Assembly: GCA_902534465.1 (NCBI GenBank)
Contig: CACAPU010000005.1
Location: 19,999 to 83,998, forward strand
Source: an uncultured Pelagibacteraceae bacterium
GTDB lineage: Bacteria > Pseudomonadota > Alphaproteobacteria > Pelagibacterales > Pelagibacteraceae
Length of the DNA stretch: 64,000 nucleotides
Reading direction: 5' to 3'
Positions 10,463 through 24,635 of the stretch are shown piece by piece. The position numbers and the translations under genes are program-made. Within the stretch, counting starts at the first letter, position 1. Every line of letters starts with the position of its first letter. Below the pieces are notes generated by a model. That model saw only the letters and a program-made list of their open reading frames with translations. It was not told the origin of the DNA and searched no databases.

Positions 10463-11572
10463 ATGAAAAACTTTTTAATAGCCAAATCAAGAAGACTAAG
10501 GGGAACACCGTATACCTCTAGAATTGAGAAACAAGGTGTGACTGCTTACACCATTTATAATCATATGTTGTTGCCAGCAGCATTTGGTTCTGTGGAAGAT
10601 GCTTATCATCACTTGAAAGCGCATGTTCAAATTTGGGATGTTGCTGCTGAAAGACAAGTTGAAATTTCTGGTAAAGATTCTGCAAAATTAGTTCAATTAA
10701 TGACATGTAGAGATTTATCAAAATCTAAAGATGGAAGATGTTACTACTGCCCAATAATTGATGATAATGCTGGTTTAATAAATGATCCTGTAGTCTTACG
10801 ACTAAATGAAAATAGATGGTGGATTTCTTTAGCTGACTCAGATGTAATTTTATTTGCCAAAGGATTGGCGATTGGAAACAAATTTGATGTAAAAATTTCT
10901 GAACCTGATGTTGACATAATGGCAGTGCAAGGACCAAAATCATTTCAATTAATGGAAAAAGTTTTTGGAGAAAAAATTGTAAATTTAAAATTTTTTGGCT
11001 TTGATTATTTTGAATTTGGTGGAGATAAACATCTTATTGCAAAATCTGGATGGTCTAAACAAGGTGGCTATGAAATTTATATGGAACACAACGAGTCTGG
11101 TTTAAAATTATACGACCATCTTTTTGAAATTGGTAAAGAATTTAATATTAAACCAGGTGGACCAAATTTAATTGAACGTATTGAGAGTGGTTTACTTTCA
11201 CACGGTAATGACATGGACAATGGAGACAATCCATATGAATGTGGATTTGATAAATATATCAATATTGACAGTGACATAGATTTTTTAGGTAAAGAAAAAT
11301 TAAAGAAAATCAAATCAGAAGGAATTAAAAAAAAATTGATGGGAGTGAAAATTGATACTAAGGAAATAAATGTTACTGGTTCAATGGATTTAATTGATGA
11401 AAATAATCAAGTAATTGGAGAATTAAGATCCGGATGTTATAATCCAACATTTGGCCAAGTTATTGGAATTGCAATGATAAATAAACCTCACTTTGAGGAG
11501 TCGAAATCCTTCAAAATCAATATAAATGGTAATCATTTTGATGGAAAAGTTTGTGATTTACCTTTCATTTAG
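10463..11572 (+). CDS. dmdA: Dimethylsulfoniopropionate demethylase (GcvT-like)
   Basis: [52 protein letters not shown]...[19 protein letters not shown]...; closely resembles the remembered SAR11 DmdA sequence. Confidence 0.95.
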   Translation: MKNFLIAKSRRLRGTPYTSRIEKQGVTAYTIYNHMLLPAAFGSVEDAYHHLKAHVQIWDVAAERQVEISGKDSAKLVQLMTCRDLSKSKDGRCYYCPIIDDNAGLINDPVVLRLNENRWWISLADSDVILFAKGLAIGNKFDVKISEPDVDIMAVQGPKSFQLMEKVFGEKIVNLKFFGFDYFEFGGDKHLIAKSGWSKQGGYEIYMEHNESGLKLYDHLFEIGKEFNIKPGGPNLIERIESGLLSHGNDMDNGDNPYECGFDKYINIDSDIDFLGKEKLKKIKSEGIKKKLMGVKIDTKEINVTGSMDLIDENNQVIGELRSGCYNPTFGQVIGIAMINKPHFEESKSFKININGNHFDGKVCDLPFI

Positions 11573-11590
11573 TATAAAACTCTAAATATC

Positions 11591-12601
11591 ATGAATATAG
11601 CAATAGTTGGTGCAACTGGAAACGTGGGTCGAAAATTAATTGAAGTTTTGGAAAAAAAAAATTTTCCTGTAACCGAAGCTTACTTAGTTGCTTCTCCAAA
11701 CAGTGCTGGAAAAAAAATACATTTTTTAGGCAAAGAACATACAGTAATAAACTTAGAAAAGTTTGATTTTTCAAAAGTAAAAATAACATTTTTTGCAGCT
11801 GGATCAGCAATAGCTGAAAAATGGGCACCAATAGCTGCTGAAAAAACAATCGTTATAGATAATTCAAAATTTTTTAGAAAAGATCCTGAAATACCTTTAA
11901 TTGTACCTGAAGTAAATTCAAAAGAATTACCAAAATTTAAAAATAAAAATATTATAGCAAATGCTAATTGTTCGGTAATTCCAATAGTTGTAGCTCTTAA
12001 ACCTTTACACGATTTATATAATGTCAAAAGAATAGTTGCATCTACTTACCAGTCAGTATCAGGCGCAGGAAAAGCTGGTATGGATGAACTGATATCTCAA
12101 ACAAAGGAAGTATTGGAAAACAAAAATGTTCAGTCTAAAAATTTTACTAAGCAGATAGCTTTCAATGCAATACCACATATCGATAGCTTTCTTGAAAACG
12201 GAAGTACAAAAGAGGAGCAAAAAAATCATGATGAAGTGAAAAAAATTTTAGATAATAAAATTAGTATTACCTCTACTTGTGTAAGAATTCCTGTTCTCGT
12301 ATCTCACTCAATAAGTGTGAATGTGGAATTTAATAAGAAACATAACTTAGAAGAGATAAAAACTATTTTATCATCATCTCCAGGATGTAAAGTAGTTGAT
12401 GAACATAAAGATGGTGGGTACATTACTCCAGTTGAAGCTGAAGATAAATTTGAAACATTCGTATCAAGAATTCGTGTTGACTCTTCACAACCTAATTCAA
12501 TTAATATGTGGATAGTATCAGATAATTTATTAAAAGGTGCTGCACTTAATGCTGTTGAAATCGCTGAAGCTTTAATAGAAAAAGATTTTTATGGAAGATA
12601 A
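11591..12601 (+). CDS. asd: Aspartate-semialdehyde dehydrogenase
   Basis: NIAIVGATGNVGRKLIEVLEKKNFPV, NANCSVIPIVVALKPLH, TYQSVSGAGKAGMDEL. Confidence 0.97.
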   Translation: MNIAIVGATGNVGRKLIEVLEKKNFPVTEAYLVASPNSAGKKIHFLGKEHTVINLEKFDFSKVKITFFAAGSAIAEKWAPIAAEKTIVIDNSKFFRKDPEIPLIVPEVNSKELPKFKNKNIIANANCSVIPIVVALKPLHDLYNVKRIVASTYQSVSGAGKAGMDELISQTKEVLENKNVQSKNFTKQIAFNAIPHIDSFLENGSTKEEQKNHDEVKKILDNKISITSTCVRIPVLVSHSISVNVEFNKKHNLEEIKTILSSSPGCKVVDEHKDGGYITPVEAEDKFETFVSRIRVDSSQPNSINMWIVSDNLLKGAALNAVEIAEALIEKDFYGR

Positions 12602-12974
12602 AAATCCAATATCACCACATATACAGATTTATAACTGGCACATTTCCTCATTGGTTTCAATATCACATCGGATAACTGGTATAATTAATTTTTTTGCTAT
12701 TACTTTAATAGGTTTATGGATAGCTTCATTATTATTGGGTGAGGGTTATTATGAACACACAAGTTCTTTTTTGTCTTCTTTTTTCGGTAAATTTATTTGT
12801 ATTGGAATAATCTGGTCTTTTACATTTCAAGTTCTTAGTGAGATAAGGCATTTGGTAATGGACTTAGGATATGGTTTTGAACCCAAAACTACAAAAATAT
12901 CTGGATTGATTGTTTTGATTGGCTCTTTTCCAATATCAGTTTCAATTTACGCTATTGGAAGGTTAATAATTTAA
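12591..12974 (+). CDS. sdhC: Succinate dehydrogenase cytochrome b556 subunit
   Basis: SPHIQIYNWHISSLVSISHRITGI, heme ligand region HLVMDLGYG. Confidence 0.93.
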   Translation: MEDKNPISPHIQIYNWHISSLVSISHRITGIINFFAITLIGLWIASLLLGEGYYEHTSSFLSSFFGKFICIGIIWSFTFQVLSEIRHLVMDLGYGFEPKTTKISGLIVLIGSFPISVSIYAIGRLII

Positions 12975-13297
12975 TGGGATCTGTAACTAAGAAATGGTTG
13001 TTTTTAAAAGTAAGTTCAGTAATTTTAATACCTTTAATGATATGGTTTTCAATGAGTTTGGCTTCTATTTATGACAAAAGCTATAATGAGGTTCTGACAT
13101 TTATATCTTTACAGTCATCCAAATTATTATTTAGCATGTTTTTGATTTTTGCATATTTTTTCTCTGCACTAAGCATAAGCGAGGTTTTTGAAGATTATAT
13201 TGAAGACAAAAATATCAAAAATGCCGCAAATAAAACCTTAAATATCTTTGCTATAGTATTTCCATTATTAATAATTATCTTAATATTTAATTTATAG
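12974..13297 (+). CDS. sdhD: Succinate dehydrogenase membrane anchor subunit
   Basis: Small three-TM protein between sdhC and sdhA. Confidence 0.88.
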   Translation: MGSVTKKWLFLKVSSVILIPLMIWFSMSLASIYDKSYNEVLTFISLQSSKLLFSMFLIFAYFFSALSISEVFEDYIEDKNIKNAANKTLNIFAIVFPLLIIILIFNL

Positions 13298-13299
13298 TT

Positions 13300-15075
13300 A
13301 TGAGTTCGTACAAAATAATTGATCATGAATATGATGTAGTTGTCTTGGGTGCTGGTGGCTCAGGTTTAAGAGCTGCAGTTGGCCTAAGTGAAGCTGGTCT
13401 AAAAACAGCCTGTGTGTCTAAAGTATTTCCCACAAGAAGTCATACTTCGGCTGCACAAGGAGGTATTTCTGCAGCGTTAGGAAATATGGGTGAGGATGAC
13501 TGGAGATGGCACATGTATGATACAGTTAAAGGTGCAGATTGGTTGGGCGACCAGGATTCAATAGAATATTTATGTAAAGAGGCTCCAGCAGCGGTGCTAG
13601 AATTAGAAAAGTATGGAGTTCCATTTAGTAGAACAGAGGATGGAAAAATTTATCAAAGACCTTTTGGGGGTATGACAAAAAATTATGGAAATGAGACAGT
13701 TCAGAGAACATGTGCTGCAGCTGATAGAACAGGACATGCAATACTTCACACTCTTTATGGCCAAGCTCTAAAGCACAATACTGAATTTTTTATTGAGTAC
13801 TTTGCTTTAGATTTAATAATGAAAGATGGAGCATGCAAAGGTTTGATTGCCTGGAACCTTAATGACGGGACCATACACAGATTCAGATCTCACATAACAA
13901 TTATTGCAACCGGAGGGTATGGGAAAGTATATTACTCAGCTACTTCTGCTCATACTTGTACTGGAGATGGTAATGCGATGGTTTTAAGAGCTGGTTTACC
14001 TTTACAAGACATGGAATTTGTACAATTTCACCCTACTGGCATATACGGCCATGGAACTTTAATTTCAGAAGGTGTTAGAGGTGAAGGAGGTTATTTAGTA
14101 AATTCAAAAGGTGAAAGATTTATGGAGCGTTACGCACCAAAAGCAAAAGATTTAGCATCAAGAGACGTAGTAAGTAGATCAATTGCGGTAGAAATAAATG
14201 AAGGTAGAGGTATAGGAAAAGAACAAGATCATGTTCATCTTCATATAGATCACTTAGACCCTAAAGTTATAGAAGAAAGATTACCAGGTATTTCTGAAGC
14301 TTCTAAATTATTTGCTAACGTTGATGTAACTAAGGAGCCAATACCAGTTGTTCCAACTGTGCATTACAACATGGGTGGAATACCAACAAATTATAAGGCT
14401 GAAGTTCTTACAGTCAATGGATCGGAGAAAACTGTTCCTGGTTTAATGGCGATCGGAGAAGCTGCATGTGTATCTGTTCATGGTGCTAATAGATTGGGCT
14501 CAAACTCATTAATTGATCTTGTAGTTTTTGGAAGAGCGGCTGCAAAAAGAGCTGCAGAACTTGTAAAACCAGGAATGAAACATGACGAAATCGATAAAAG
14601 TGAGACTGATAGATGTTTAGATAGATTTGATAAACTTAGAAACTCTCAAGGTTCTAACCCTACATCTGAACTTAGACTATCAATGCAAAAAACGATGCAG
14701 TCTAAATGTGCTGTATTTAGAAGTGAAAAGACATTAAAGGAAGGGGTTGATGAAATTAGAAAACCTTTTGAGGGCATGGAATCTTTGTCTGTTAAAGATA
14801 AATCATTAATATTTAATACAGATCTAGTCGAAACTTTAGAATTCGATAACTTGATTAGACAAGCGATTACTACTATGGACTCAGCTTATCACAGAAAAGA
14901 AAGTAGAGGAGCACATGCAAGAGAGGACTTTCCGAAAAGAGACGATGAAAATTATATGCAACATACTCTCTCATGGTGCAATGGCGCTAAAACAAAAATA
15001 AATTATAGACCAGTTCATAGATCAACACTAACTAATGATGTACAATATTTTCCTCCTCAGGAAAGAGTATATTAA
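13300..15075 (+). CDS. sdhA: Succinate dehydrogenase flavoprotein subunit
   Basis: [60 protein letters not shown]. Confidence 0.98.
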   Translation: MSSYKIIDHEYDVVVLGAGGSGLRAAVGLSEAGLKTACVSKVFPTRSHTSAAQGGISAALGNMGEDDWRWHMYDTVKGADWLGDQDSIEYLCKEAPAAVLELEKYGVPFSRTEDGKIYQRPFGGMTKNYGNETVQRTCAAADRTGHAILHTLYGQALKHNTEFFIEYFALDLIMKDGACKGLIAWNLNDGTIHRFRSHITIIATGGYGKVYYSATSAHTCTGDGNAMVLRAGLPLQDMEFVQFHPTGIYGHGTLISEGVRGEGGYLVNSKGERFMERYAPKAKDLASRDVVSRSIAVEINEGRGIGKEQDHVHLHIDHLDPKVIEERLPGISEASKLFANVDVTKEPIPVVPTVHYNMGGIPTNYKAEVLTVNGSEKTVPGLMAIGEAACVSVHGANRLGSNSLIDLVVFGRAAAKRAAELVKPGMKHDEIDKSETDRCLDRFDKLRNSQGSNPTSELRLSMQKTMQSKCAVFRSEKTLKEGVDEIRKPFEGMESLSVKDKSLIFNTDLVETLEFDNLIRQAITTMDSAYHRKESRGAHAREDFPKRDDENYMQHTLSWCNGAKTKINYRPVHRSTLTNDVQYFPPQERVY

Positions 15076-15845
15076 TGGTACAGTTTAATTTACCGTCAAA
15101 CTCAAAAATAAAAAAAGGTCAATATTACAAAGATAAAACAGGATCAAAAAACATAAGAAAAGTAAATGTTTACAGATGGGATCCATCTAAAAATGAAAAT
15201 CCAAGAATTGATACTTATGAAGTTGATATGGATAATTGCTCTTCTAAAGTTTTAGATATTTTAAATAAAATCAAAAATGAAATTGATCCGTCTATTGCAT
15301 ATAGAAGATCATGTGCTCATGGAGTATGTGGGTCATGTGCAATGAATATGAATGGAAAGAATGGTCTAGCGTGTACCAAATCTCATTCTGAATTAGATGG
15401 AGATATCGATATTTATCCATTACCACATTTAAAAGTTTTAAAAGATTTAATTGGAGACTTAAGCATTCTTTACAAACAATACGAGTCAGTTGAACCTTGG
15501 CTAAAAACAACAAAAATAAATGACAAAGAAAACATTCAGACTAAAGAGGATAGAGCAAAATTAGATGGTTTATATGAGTGCATAATGTGTGCATGCTGTT
15601 CAACATCCTGCCCAAGTTATTGGTGGAATGGTGAAAAATATTTAGGTCCTGCAGTTTTACTTCAAGCTTATAGGTGGATAATTGATAGTAGAGACGAGGA
15701 CAGAAAAGAAAGACTTAAAAAAGTTGCTGACGAACTTAAACTTTATAGATGTCATACTATCTTGAATTGTACAAATGCATGCCCTAAGGGCCTAAATCCT
15801 GCAAAAGCTATTGCAGAGATAAAGAAAATGCTTGCAACAGCTTGA
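15075..15845 (+). CDS. sdhB: Succinate dehydrogenase iron-sulfur subunit
   Basis: [55 protein letters not shown]. Confidence 0.98.
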   Translation: MVQFNLPSNSKIKKGQYYKDKTGSKNIRKVNVYRWDPSKNENPRIDTYEVDMDNCSSKVLDILNKIKNEIDPSIAYRRSCAHGVCGSCAMNMNGKNGLACTKSHSELDGDIDIYPLPHLKVLKDLIGDLSILYKQYESVEPWLKTTKINDKENIQTKEDRAKLDGLYECIMCACCSTSCPSYWWNGEKYLGPAVLLQAYRWIIDSRDEDRKERLKKVADELKLYRCHTILNCTNACPKGLNPAKAIAEIKKMLATA

Positions 15846-15869
15846 TTACTTAATTAAATAATTTCAATC

Positions 15870-17363
15870 ATGAATTTAATCAAACATTTTGTTGGAGGAA
15901 AAATAACTCCAGGTAATTCAGAAAGAAAAGGTAAAGTCTTTAATCCTGCTACTGGAGAACAAGAATCTGAGGTTATTTTAGCCTCAAAATCAGATTTAGA
16001 TGGTGCAGTTGAAATTGCACAAAAAGCTTTTGAGACTTGGTCATTAAATCCTCCACTTCAAAGGGCTAGAATAATGTTTAAATTTAAAGAGCTTATAGAA
16101 AAAAATTTTGATGAACTGGCAAAACTAATAGTCTCAGAGCATGGAAAAGTTTATGAGGATGCTAAAGGGTCATTAATAAGAGGATTAGAAGTTGTAGAGT
16201 TTGCATGCGGAATTCCACATTTACTTAAAGGAGAGTTTTCTGAAAATGTTGGAACAAACGTTGATAGTTATTCAATGCGGCAGCCTTTAGGAGTTGCAGC
16301 TGGTATAACCCCATTTAATTTTCCAGCTATGGTGCCGATGTGGATGTTTCCATTAGCAATTGCATGTGGAAATAGTTTTATTTTAAAACCATCAGAAAAA
16401 GATCCTTCATGTCCGATGAAATTAGCTGAACTTCTTCATGAAGCTGGTCTTCCTGAGGGTGTCTTTAATGTTGTAAATGGTGATAAAGAGGTTGTTGACG
16501 CCATATTAACAAACCAAAATATTAAAGCTGTTAGTTTTGTTGGATCAACTCCTATTGCTAAGTACATATATGAAAATGCAGCTAAAAATGAAAAGAGAGT
16601 TCAAGCATTAGGGGGAGCAAAAAATCATTTAGTTGTTATGCCAGATTGTGATTTAGATGGTGCCGTAAATGGTTTAATGGGTGCTGCATATGGTTCAGCT
16701 GGAGAAAGATGTATGGCGCAGTCAGTAGCAGTAGCGGTAGGAGATATAGGTGATGAGTTAGTCTCAAGACTATCAAAAAAAGCTGAAGCATTAAAAATTG
16801 GACCCGGTATGGATAAATCATCTGAGATGGGCCCTTTAGTAACCAAAGAACATTTAGAAAAAGTAAAAGGCTATGTAGATCTAGGAGTTAAAGAGGGAGC
16901 AAAACTTGTTCTTGATGGAAGAAATTTGAAATTACAGGGATATGAAAACGGTTTTTATATTGGTGGGTGTCTTTTTGATCATGTGACTACTGATATGAGA
17001 ATTTATAAGGAGGAAATATTTGGACCAGTTTTATCTGTAGTTAGGGTAAAAACATTTGAAGAGGCTACAAAAATGATTAATGAGCACGAATACGGAAATG
17101 GAGTTAGTATTTATACTAGAGATGGAGATGCAGGTAGAACATTCGCAAGTAAAATTCAAGTTGGAATGGTAGGAATAAATGTTCCTATACCAGTTCCAAT
17201 GGCTTTCCATAGTTTTGGAGGATGGAAAAGGTCATTATTTGGAGATAGTGGAACGCATGGTATGGAAGGTGTAAAATTTTATACTAAATTAAAAACTATT
17301 ACTTCTAGATGGCCATCAGGAATTAGATCTAATCCTGAATTTATCATGCCAACAATGAAATAA
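15870..17363 (+). CDS. mmsA: Methylmalonate-semialdehyde dehydrogenase (acylating)
   Basis: GGKITPGNSERKGKVFNPATGE, LKPSEKDPSCPMKLAEL, GSAGERCMAQSVAVAVG, SRWP near the C-terminus. Confidence 0.93.
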   Translation: MNLIKHFVGGKITPGNSERKGKVFNPATGEQESEVILASKSDLDGAVEIAQKAFETWSLNPPLQRARIMFKFKELIEKNFDELAKLIVSEHGKVYEDAKGSLIRGLEVVEFACGIPHLLKGEFSENVGTNVDSYSMRQPLGVAAGITPFNFPAMVPMWMFPLAIACGNSFILKPSEKDPSCPMKLAELLHEAGLPEGVFNVVNGDKEVVDAILTNQNIKAVSFVGSTPIAKYIYENAAKNEKRVQALGGAKNHLVVMPDCDLDGAVNGLMGAAYGSAGERCMAQSVAVAVGDIGDELVSRLSKKAEALKIGPGMDKSSEMGPLVTKEHLEKVKGYVDLGVKEGAKLVLDGRNLKLQGYENGFYIGGCLFDHVTTDMRIYKEEIFGPVLSVVRVKTFEEATKMINEHEYGNGVSIYTRDGDAGRTFASKIQVGMVGINVPIPVPMAFHSFGGWKRSLFGDSGTHGMEGVKFYTKLKTITSRWPSGIRSNPEFIMPTMK

Positions 17364-18332
<969 letters not shown>

Positions 18333-19493
18333 ATGAATATCCACGAGCACCAGGCAAAAGAAATACTTAAAAAGTATGGAGCGGTTGTACCCGAAGGCGT
18401 TTATGCTTTTAATGTAAATGAATTAATTGAAAAAGTAAAAAATCTCAAAGCCGATAAGTATGTATTAAAAGCTCAAATTCATGCAGGAGGTAGAGGAAAG
18501 GCTGGAGGAGTAAAAATTGTTGATAATATTGCTCTTTTGGAAGAGGAAGCGAAAAAATTGTTTGGCAAAACATTAGTTACTCATCAAACTGGACCCTCAG
18601 GAAGAGAGGTGAAAAGATTGTATGTTGAAACTGCATCAGAAATAGAAAAAGAATTCTATCTTTCTTGTCTTGTTGATAGAGCTTCTGCAAAAATTGCATT
18701 TATTTCCAGCGATCAGGGAGGAATGAATATTGAGGAAGTTGCTGTAAAATCACCAGAGAAAATAATAACTACTAAAGTAGATTTTAATGAAAGTATTTCA
18801 GAGGAAGACTGTAACAAAATTATTAAAATTTTTGATTTAGACAGCGATGCAAGTAAACAAGCAATCAATTTAATGAAATCAATTTACAAAATGTTCATTG
18901 ATACAGATGCAAATTTAGTAGAGATAAATCCTCTCATTTTAACCAAAAAAAACAAAATTGTATGTTTGGATGCAAAGATGACTTTTGACGAAAATGCATT
19001 ATTTAAACATCCAGAAATTCAGAAACTTAGAGATTTTAATGAAGAAGAAGAAATTGAAATTGAAGCAAGCAAACATGATCTAGCATACATTAAATTGGAT
19101 GGAAATATAGGATGTATGGTAAATGGTGCTGGATTAGCAATGGCCACCATGGATATTATTAAATTGTATGGAGAAGAACCTGCAAATTTTTTAGACGTAG
19201 GCGGTGGCGCATCCAAAGAAAAAGTTTCAGCTGCATTTAAAATTATCTTATCTGACAAAAATGTAAAAGGAATACTAATAAATATTTTTGGAGGAATAAT
19301 GAGATGTGATGTGCTCGCTCAAGGTGTTATAGATGCGGCAAAAGAAATAAAAATAAAAGTTCCTTTAGTTGTGAGACTAGCAGGCACAAATTTCAAAGAG
19401 GGAAAAGAAATTTTAGATAATTCAGGACTAGAGATTATTTCCGCAAATGATTTATCTGATGCAGCAAAAAAAATAGTAGAGGCTATAAAATAA
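18333..19493 (+). CDS. sucC: Succinyl-CoA synthetase beta subunit
   Basis: [45 protein letters not shown]. Confidence 0.98.
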   Translation: MNIHEHQAKEILKKYGAVVPEGVYAFNVNELIEKVKNLKADKYVLKAQIHAGGRGKAGGVKIVDNIALLEEEAKKLFGKTLVTHQTGPSGREVKRLYVETASEIEKEFYLSCLVDRASAKIAFISSDQGGMNIEEVAVKSPEKIITTKVDFNESISEEDCNKIIKIFDLDSDASKQAINLMKSIYKMFIDTDANLVEINPLILTKKNKIVCLDAKMTFDENALFKHPEIQKLRDFNEEEEIEIEASKHDLAYIKLDGNIGCMVNGAGLAMATMDIIKLYGEEPANFLDVGGGASKEKVSAAFKIILSDKNVKGILINIFGGIMRCDVLAQGVIDAAKEIKIKVPLVVRLAGTNFKEGKEILDNSGLEIISANDLSDAAKKIVEAIK

Positions 19494-20368
19494 TGTCAGT
19501 CTTAATAAACAAAGATACTAAAGTAATTTGCCAGGGTTTCACAGGTGCCCATGGAACCTTTCACTCTGAACAATCTATTAAATACGGAACTAACTTAGTT
19601 GGTGGAGTTACTCCTAAAAAAGGAGGTCAAATTCATTTGGAAAGACCAGTATTCAATACTGTTAAAGAAGCCAAAGATAAGACAGGTGCAAATGCAACAA
19701 TGATTTATGTTCCTGCTAAGTTTGCAGCTTCAGCAATTATAGAGGCAATTGACTCATCTATAGAATTGATTGTATGTATAAGTGAGGGAATTCCAGTTTT
19801 AGACATGCTTAAAGTAAAAAGAAGACTTTCGAACTCTAAATCGAGACTTATTGGTCCCAACTGTCCAGGTATAATAACTCCTGATGAATGTAAAATTGGA
19901 ATAATGCCTGGAAATATTCATAAAAAAGGAACAGTAGGAATTGTTTCTAGGTCAGGAACATTAACTTACGAGGCTGTAGCCCAAACCTCAGAAAATGGCC
20001 TTGGTCAATCTACATGTATAGGAATAGGTGGAGATCCAATAAATGGTACAAATTTTATTGATTGCCTAGATCTGTTTTTAAATGATGAAAAAACTGAGTC
20101 TATAGTCATGATTGGTGAGATCGGAGGTACTGCTGAAGAAGAAGCTGCTGAATTTATAAAAAATCATAGGATAAAAAAACCAATGGTTGGATTTGTAGCT
20201 GGAATTACAGCACCACCTGGTAGACGAATGGGTCATGCTGGTGCAATAATATCAGGGGGAAAAGGTAACGCTGATGAAAAAATTAAAATTATGGAAAAAT
20301 CTGGTATTACAATGGCAAAATCACCATCTGAAATTGGAATAACTCTATTGAATAAATTGTCTAATTGA
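19493..20368 (+). CDS. sucD: Succinyl-CoA synthetase alpha subunit
   Basis: [39 protein letters not shown]. Confidence 0.98.
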   Translation: MSVLINKDTKVICQGFTGAHGTFHSEQSIKYGTNLVGGVTPKKGGQIHLERPVFNTVKEAKDKTGANATMIYVPAKFAASAIIEAIDSSIELIVCISEGIPVLDMLKVKRRLSNSKSRLIGPNCPGIITPDECKIGIMPGNIHKKGTVGIVSRSGTLTYEAVAQTSENGLGQSTCIGIGGDPINGTNFIDCLDLFLNDEKTESIVMIGEIGGTAEEEAAEFIKNHRIKKPMVGFVAGITAPPGRRMGHAGAIISGGKGNADEKIKIMEKSGITMAKSPSEIGITLLNKLSN

Positions 20369-20401
20369 TAACATCTTATTCGTGTATAATTATTTTTAAA
20401 A

Positions 20402-23302
20402 ATGTCATCATCTAAAAATTTAGAATACAAAAAAACTTCATTTCTTAATAAATCAAATAGTGCATTTATAGAACAAATGTATGTGAAGTATGTAAATAAC
20501 GATCCAAATTTACCTGAGAGTTGGAAAAAATATTTTATTGATATTGGTGATGATATTAATTCAATAGTTAAAGAGGTTAATGGACCATCTTGGAGTCCAA
20601 GACAAAATAAAATTGATGAGAGTAAAATACTTGAAAATGAAATTGAGATTTTAGAAAATCAAAGTAAAGAAATCGATCAAAATGATATAGTTGAAAGTAA
20701 CAGCAATTCTATTAAAGCAGTTTCTTTGATTAGAGCTTATAGACAGCGTGGTCATTTATTATCAAAAGTTGATCCACTAGAAATGAGAGAAAGTGAGTAT
20801 CTTGACGAACTACATCCTGAAAATTATGGATTTAAAAAAGATGATTATAGTAAAAAAATTTACTTAGATGGTGTCTTAAATAAAGAATATTCTAACATCA
20901 AAGAAATTCTCTCTGTATTAAGAAAAATTTATTGTGGAAATATTGGTTATGAATATATGCATATTTCAAATCCAACAGAGAGAAAATGGTTTCGTGATAG
21001 AGTTGAAAAAGATGAAAATGCATTGAAATTTACAGTAAATGGAAAAAATGCAATCTTAAACAAATTAATACAAGCTGAGGGTTTTGAAAAATTCTTACAC
21101 ACAAAATATGTGGGATCAAAAAGATTTGGTCTTGATGGTGGTGAAAGTTTAATACCTGCGTTAGAGCAAATAATTAAAATTGGTGGTCAGTCAAATATTA
21201 AAGAAGTCAAAATTGGTATGTCCCACAGGGGAAGACTAAATGTTTTAGCTAACGTTTTACAAAAATCATACAAAAGAATATTTAACGAGTTTACTGGTGA
21301 AATTAATAATACAGAGGAAGATAGCGCCGGTGATGTGAAATATCATTTGGGAGCATCTTCCGATAGAGAATTTGATGGAAATGTAGTTCATGTAAGTCTT
21401 ACTGACAATCCTTCACATTTAGAGGCAGTCAATCCAGTTGTCTTAGGTCAAACTAGAGCAAAACAATTTTTTCACAAGGATATAAAAAGAAATAAGGTTA
21501 TTCCAATTTTAATTCATGGAGATGCCGCTTTCGCAGGACAAGGTGTTGTAGCTGAATGTTTTGCCATGTCTGGTTTGCCAGGCCATAATACTGGTGGAAC
21601 AATTCATATAATTGTAAATAACCAAATTGGATTTACAACCAGTCCAAGATTTGCAAGATCTTCACCTCACCCATCAGATATTGCTAAAATGGTTGAGGCT
21701 CCAATAATACACGTAAATGGCGATGATCCAGAGGCTGTTGTTTATGGATCAAGAATTGCAACAGAGTTCAGGCTTAAATTCAATCGAGATGTGGTTTTAG
21801 ATTTAGTTTGTTATAGAAGATTTGGACATAATGAGGGAGATGAGCCCTCTTTTACCCAACCTCTCATGTACAAAAAAATAAGATCACATCCTTCCACGGC
21901 AAAAATTTATGGATCAAAGCTTATAGATGAGGATTTACTTTCAGAAAATGATTTAAATAATCAAATTAATCAATTTAAAACTTTGTTAGATGATCAATTT
22001 AAAACTGCAAAAGACTATAAACCAAAAATAGAATGGTTTGAAGGTGCTTGGTCGAGTTATAAGCCTAAAAAAGGAAAAGATAAAAAAGGAATTACAGGTT
22101 CGGATCCTGATTTATTAAGAAATATCTCAGATAAAATAAATGTAATTCCTAACGAAACTAATGTTCACAAGACTATTAGTAAAATATTTCAAAATAGAAA
22201 AAAAACAATTGATCAAGGTTTTAATATTGATTGGTCATCAGCAGAAGCACTTGCTTTTGGTTCATTGTTGGAAGAGGGTTTCCCAGTAAGGTTTGTAGGT
22301 CAAGATTCTGGAAGAGGAACTTTTAGTCAAAGGCACTCAGTTTTACGTAATCAATTAGATAATACCAGATATATACCTTTAAACAGTATTTCAAAAAATC
22401 AAAAGAAATTCGAAATTGTAGATAGTTTCTTATCGGAGTTAGCAGTTCTTGGTTTTGAGTATGGTTATAGTTTAGTTGAGCCCAATACATTAACAATCTG
22501 GGAAGCACAATTTGGTGATTTTGCTAATGGAGCACAAGTTATAATAGATCAATTTATATCTTCAGGTGAAAGAAAATGGCAGCGAGCCTCTGGTTTAGTA
22601 ATGTTATTACCTCATGGATATGAAGGTCAGGGTCCTGAGCATTCATCTGCAAGATTAGAAAGATTTTTGCAATTGTGTGCTAATGATAATCTTCAAGTGA
22701 TGAATTGCACAACACCAGCTAATTACTTTCATGCTCTTAGAAGACAAGTTCATCGTGACTTTAGAAAACCTTTAGTTTTAATGACACCAAAGTCACTTTT
22801 AAGAAACAAATATTGTGTTTCAAGTATTGAGGATTTTAATAAGCAAACTTCATTTCACCGAATTTTATGGGACCACGCACTAAATAAAGATTCTAAAAAT
22901 TTTATAAAATTGAAAAAACCTGCAGAAATTAAAAAAGTTATTCTTTGTTCTGGAAAAGTTTATTTCGACTTATTATCTGCTAGAGAAAAAATTAAAAGAG
23001 ACGATGTAATCTTGTTTAGAATAGAACAATTATATCCTTTTCCCGTAAAAAGCTTAGTCAAAGAGCTTAAGCCTTACGCAAAAAATGCTAAATTTTATTG
23101 GTGCCAAGAAGAACCAAAAAATATGGGAGCATGGTTTTCAGTGAGAGATTATATTCAATGGACATTAGAAACTATTAAAGCTAAACATAATAATATTTCT
23201 TATATAGGAAGAAATCCTGATGCATCTCCCGCAACTGGCTATGCAAGAAGGCATATGGTAGAACAAGAAGATATTATAAAAAAAGTTTTTGATAATGAGT
23301 GA
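20402..23302 (+). CDS. sucA: 2-oxoglutarate dehydrogenase E1 component
   Basis: [71 protein letters not shown]. Confidence 0.98.
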   Translation: MSSSKNLEYKKTSFLNKSNSAFIEQMYVKYVNNDPNLPESWKKYFIDIGDDINSIVKEVNGPSWSPRQNKIDESKILENEIEILENQSKEIDQNDIVESNSNSIKAVSLIRAYRQRGHLLSKVDPLEMRESEYLDELHPENYGFKKDDYSKKIYLDGVLNKEYSNIKEILSVLRKIYCGNIGYEYMHISNPTERKWFRDRVEKDENALKFTVNGKNAILNKLIQAEGFEKFLHTKYVGSKRFGLDGGESLIPALEQIIKIGGQSNIKEVKIGMSHRGRLNVLANVLQKSYKRIFNEFTGEINNTEEDSAGDVKYHLGASSDREFDGNVVHVSLTDNPSHLEAVNPVVLGQTRAKQFFHKDIKRNKVIPILIHGDAAFAGQGVVAECFAMSGLPGHNTGGTIHIIVNNQIGFTTSPRFARSSPHPSDIAKMVEAPIIHVNGDDPEAVVYGSRIATEFRLKFNRDVVLDLVCYRRFGHNEGDEPSFTQPLMYKKIRSHPSTAKIYGSKLIDEDLLSENDLNNQINQFKTLLDDQFKTAKDYKPKIEWFEGAWSSYKPKKGKDKKGITGSDPDLLRNISDKINVIPNETNVHKTISKIFQNRKKTIDQGFNIDWSSAEALAFGSLLEEGFPVRFVGQDSGRGTFSQRHSVLRNQLDNTRYIPLNSISKNQKKFEIVDSFLSELAVLGFEYGYSLVEPNTLTIWEAQFGDFANGAQVIIDQFISSGERKWQRASGLVMLLPHGYEGQGPEHSSARLERFLQLCANDNLQVMNCTTPANYFHALRRQVHRDFRKPLVLMTPKSLLRNKYCVSSIEDFNKQTSFHRILWDHALNKDSKNFIKLKKPAEIKKVILCSGKVYFDLLSAREKIKRDDVILFRIEQLYPFPVKSLVKELKPYAKNAKFYWCQEEPKNMGAWFSVRDYIQWTLETIKAKHNNISYIGRNPDASPATGYARRHMVEQEDIIKKVFDNE

Positions 23303-24635
23303 AAAAATATTAGTTCCTGCATTAGGTGAGAGTATTACGGAAGCAACTGTTTCAAAATGGCTTAAAAAAGTTGGAGATCCAGTTGAAGTAGATGAAGCTA
23401 TTGTTGAACTTGAGACTGACAAAGTTAACTTAGAAGTTCCATCACCATTAAGTGGAACTTTATCAGAAATTAATTCAAAAGATGGAGATACTGTTGAAGT
23501 TGGGGCAGTACTAGGTTCTGTTTCTGAAGGTAAATCAAATGTAGAAAAAAAAGCACCATCACAGCAAGAAAAAGAAGTAGAAACTATTTCTGAAGATCCC
23601 GTAAATGAGGAAAATACAAACGTAATAAATCTAGAAATAGAGAAAAAACCTACTCCAAAATTGGGTAAAATTTCTGCAACTAGCAAAGAAGAGCCAATGG
23701 AACTTTTAGATGAGGTTAATGAAGAACCTCTTCTACTAACTGACGAAGTTCAAACAATCCAAACTACAAAAGTTAATCCTTTTGTTCTTTCACCAGCGGT
23801 GAGGAAAATTGCAGCTGAAAATAATATTGATGTGGAAAAGGTTAAAGGTACAGGAAGGGATGGCAGAGTATTAAAAGGTGACCTTTTAAGCTTGATGGGG
23901 ACAAATCCACAACCTAATCAAAGAAGAATTCAATATGGTGAAGAAGAGAGAATTAAAATGACAAGGTTAAGACAAACTATAGCTAAAAGACTTAAACAAG
24001 CGCAAGAAAATGCAGCAATGTTAACAACTTTTAATGAGGTTGATATGTCTGGTATAATGTCGATGAGAAAGGACAACCAAGATGATTTTAAAAGTAGATA
24101 CGGAATAAAGCTAGGATTAATGTCATTCTTTGTAAAAGCCTGTGTCGTTGGTTTAAAATTATTTCCAGCAATAAACGCTGAAATTGAAGGTGAAGATATT
24201 ATTTACAAAAATTTTTATAATATAAGTTTTGCAGTTGGTACTGATAGAGGATTGGTTGTACCAGTTTTGAGAAATGCGGACGAAATGTCATTTGCTGAAA
24301 TAGAAAAAGAAATTAAAAGACTTTCAGAAAAAGCCAATAGCGGAAATTTGTCAATTGAGGATCTTCAGGGAGGAACGTTCACAATTAGTAATGGTGGAGT
24401 TTATGGTTCGATGTTATCAACTCCTATTTTAAACCCACCTCAATCTGGAGTATTGGGAATGCATAACATTGTAGAAAGACCAGTTAATGTTAACGGTGAA
24501 ATAAAAATTAAACCTATAATGTATTTAGCCTTATCATATGATCACAGAATAATAGATGGAAAAGAATCCGTCACATTTCTAAAAACTGTTAAGGAAAATC
24601 TTGAAGACCCAAGGAGATTATTTTTAAATATATAA
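23295..24635 (+). CDS. sucB: 2-oxoglutarate dehydrogenase E2 component (dihydrolipoyl succinyltransferase)
   Basis: [28 protein letters not shown], lipoyl [29 protein letters not shown]. Track start 23289 adds MI; ATG at 23295 is more typical. Confidence 0.96.
   Translation: MSEKILVPALGESITEATVSKWLKKVGDPVEVDEAIVELETDKVNLEVPSPLSGTLSEINSKDGDTVEVGAVLGSVSEGKSNVEKKAPSQQEKEVETISEDPVNEENTNVINLEIEKKPTPKLGKISATSKEEPMELLDEVNEEPLLLTDEVQTIQTTKVNPFVLSPAVRKIAAENNIDVEKVKGTGRDGRVLKGDLLSLMGTNPQPNQRRIQYGEEERIKMTRLRQTIAKRLKQAQENAAMLTTFNEVDMSGIMSMRKDNQDDFKSRYGIKLGLMSFFVKACVVGLKLFPAINAEIEGEDIIYKNFYNISFAVGTDRGLVVPVLRNADEMSFAEIEKEIKRLSEKANSGNLSIEDLQGGTFTISNGGVYGSMLSTPILNPPQSGVLGMHNIVERPVNVNGEIKIKPIMYLALSYDHRIIDGKESVTFLKTVKENLEDPRRLFLNI

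Noticed and set aside
11680-12027. 115-aa antisense ORF over asd
   Set aside because: Shadow of the conserved asd frame, no recognisable domain or ribosome-binding context.
23165-23686. 173-aa antisense ORF over sucA/sucB
   Set aside because: Lies opposite well-conserved E1/E2 coding sequence including the lipoyl domain; low-complexity Ser/Thr/Phe composition typical of shadow ORFs.
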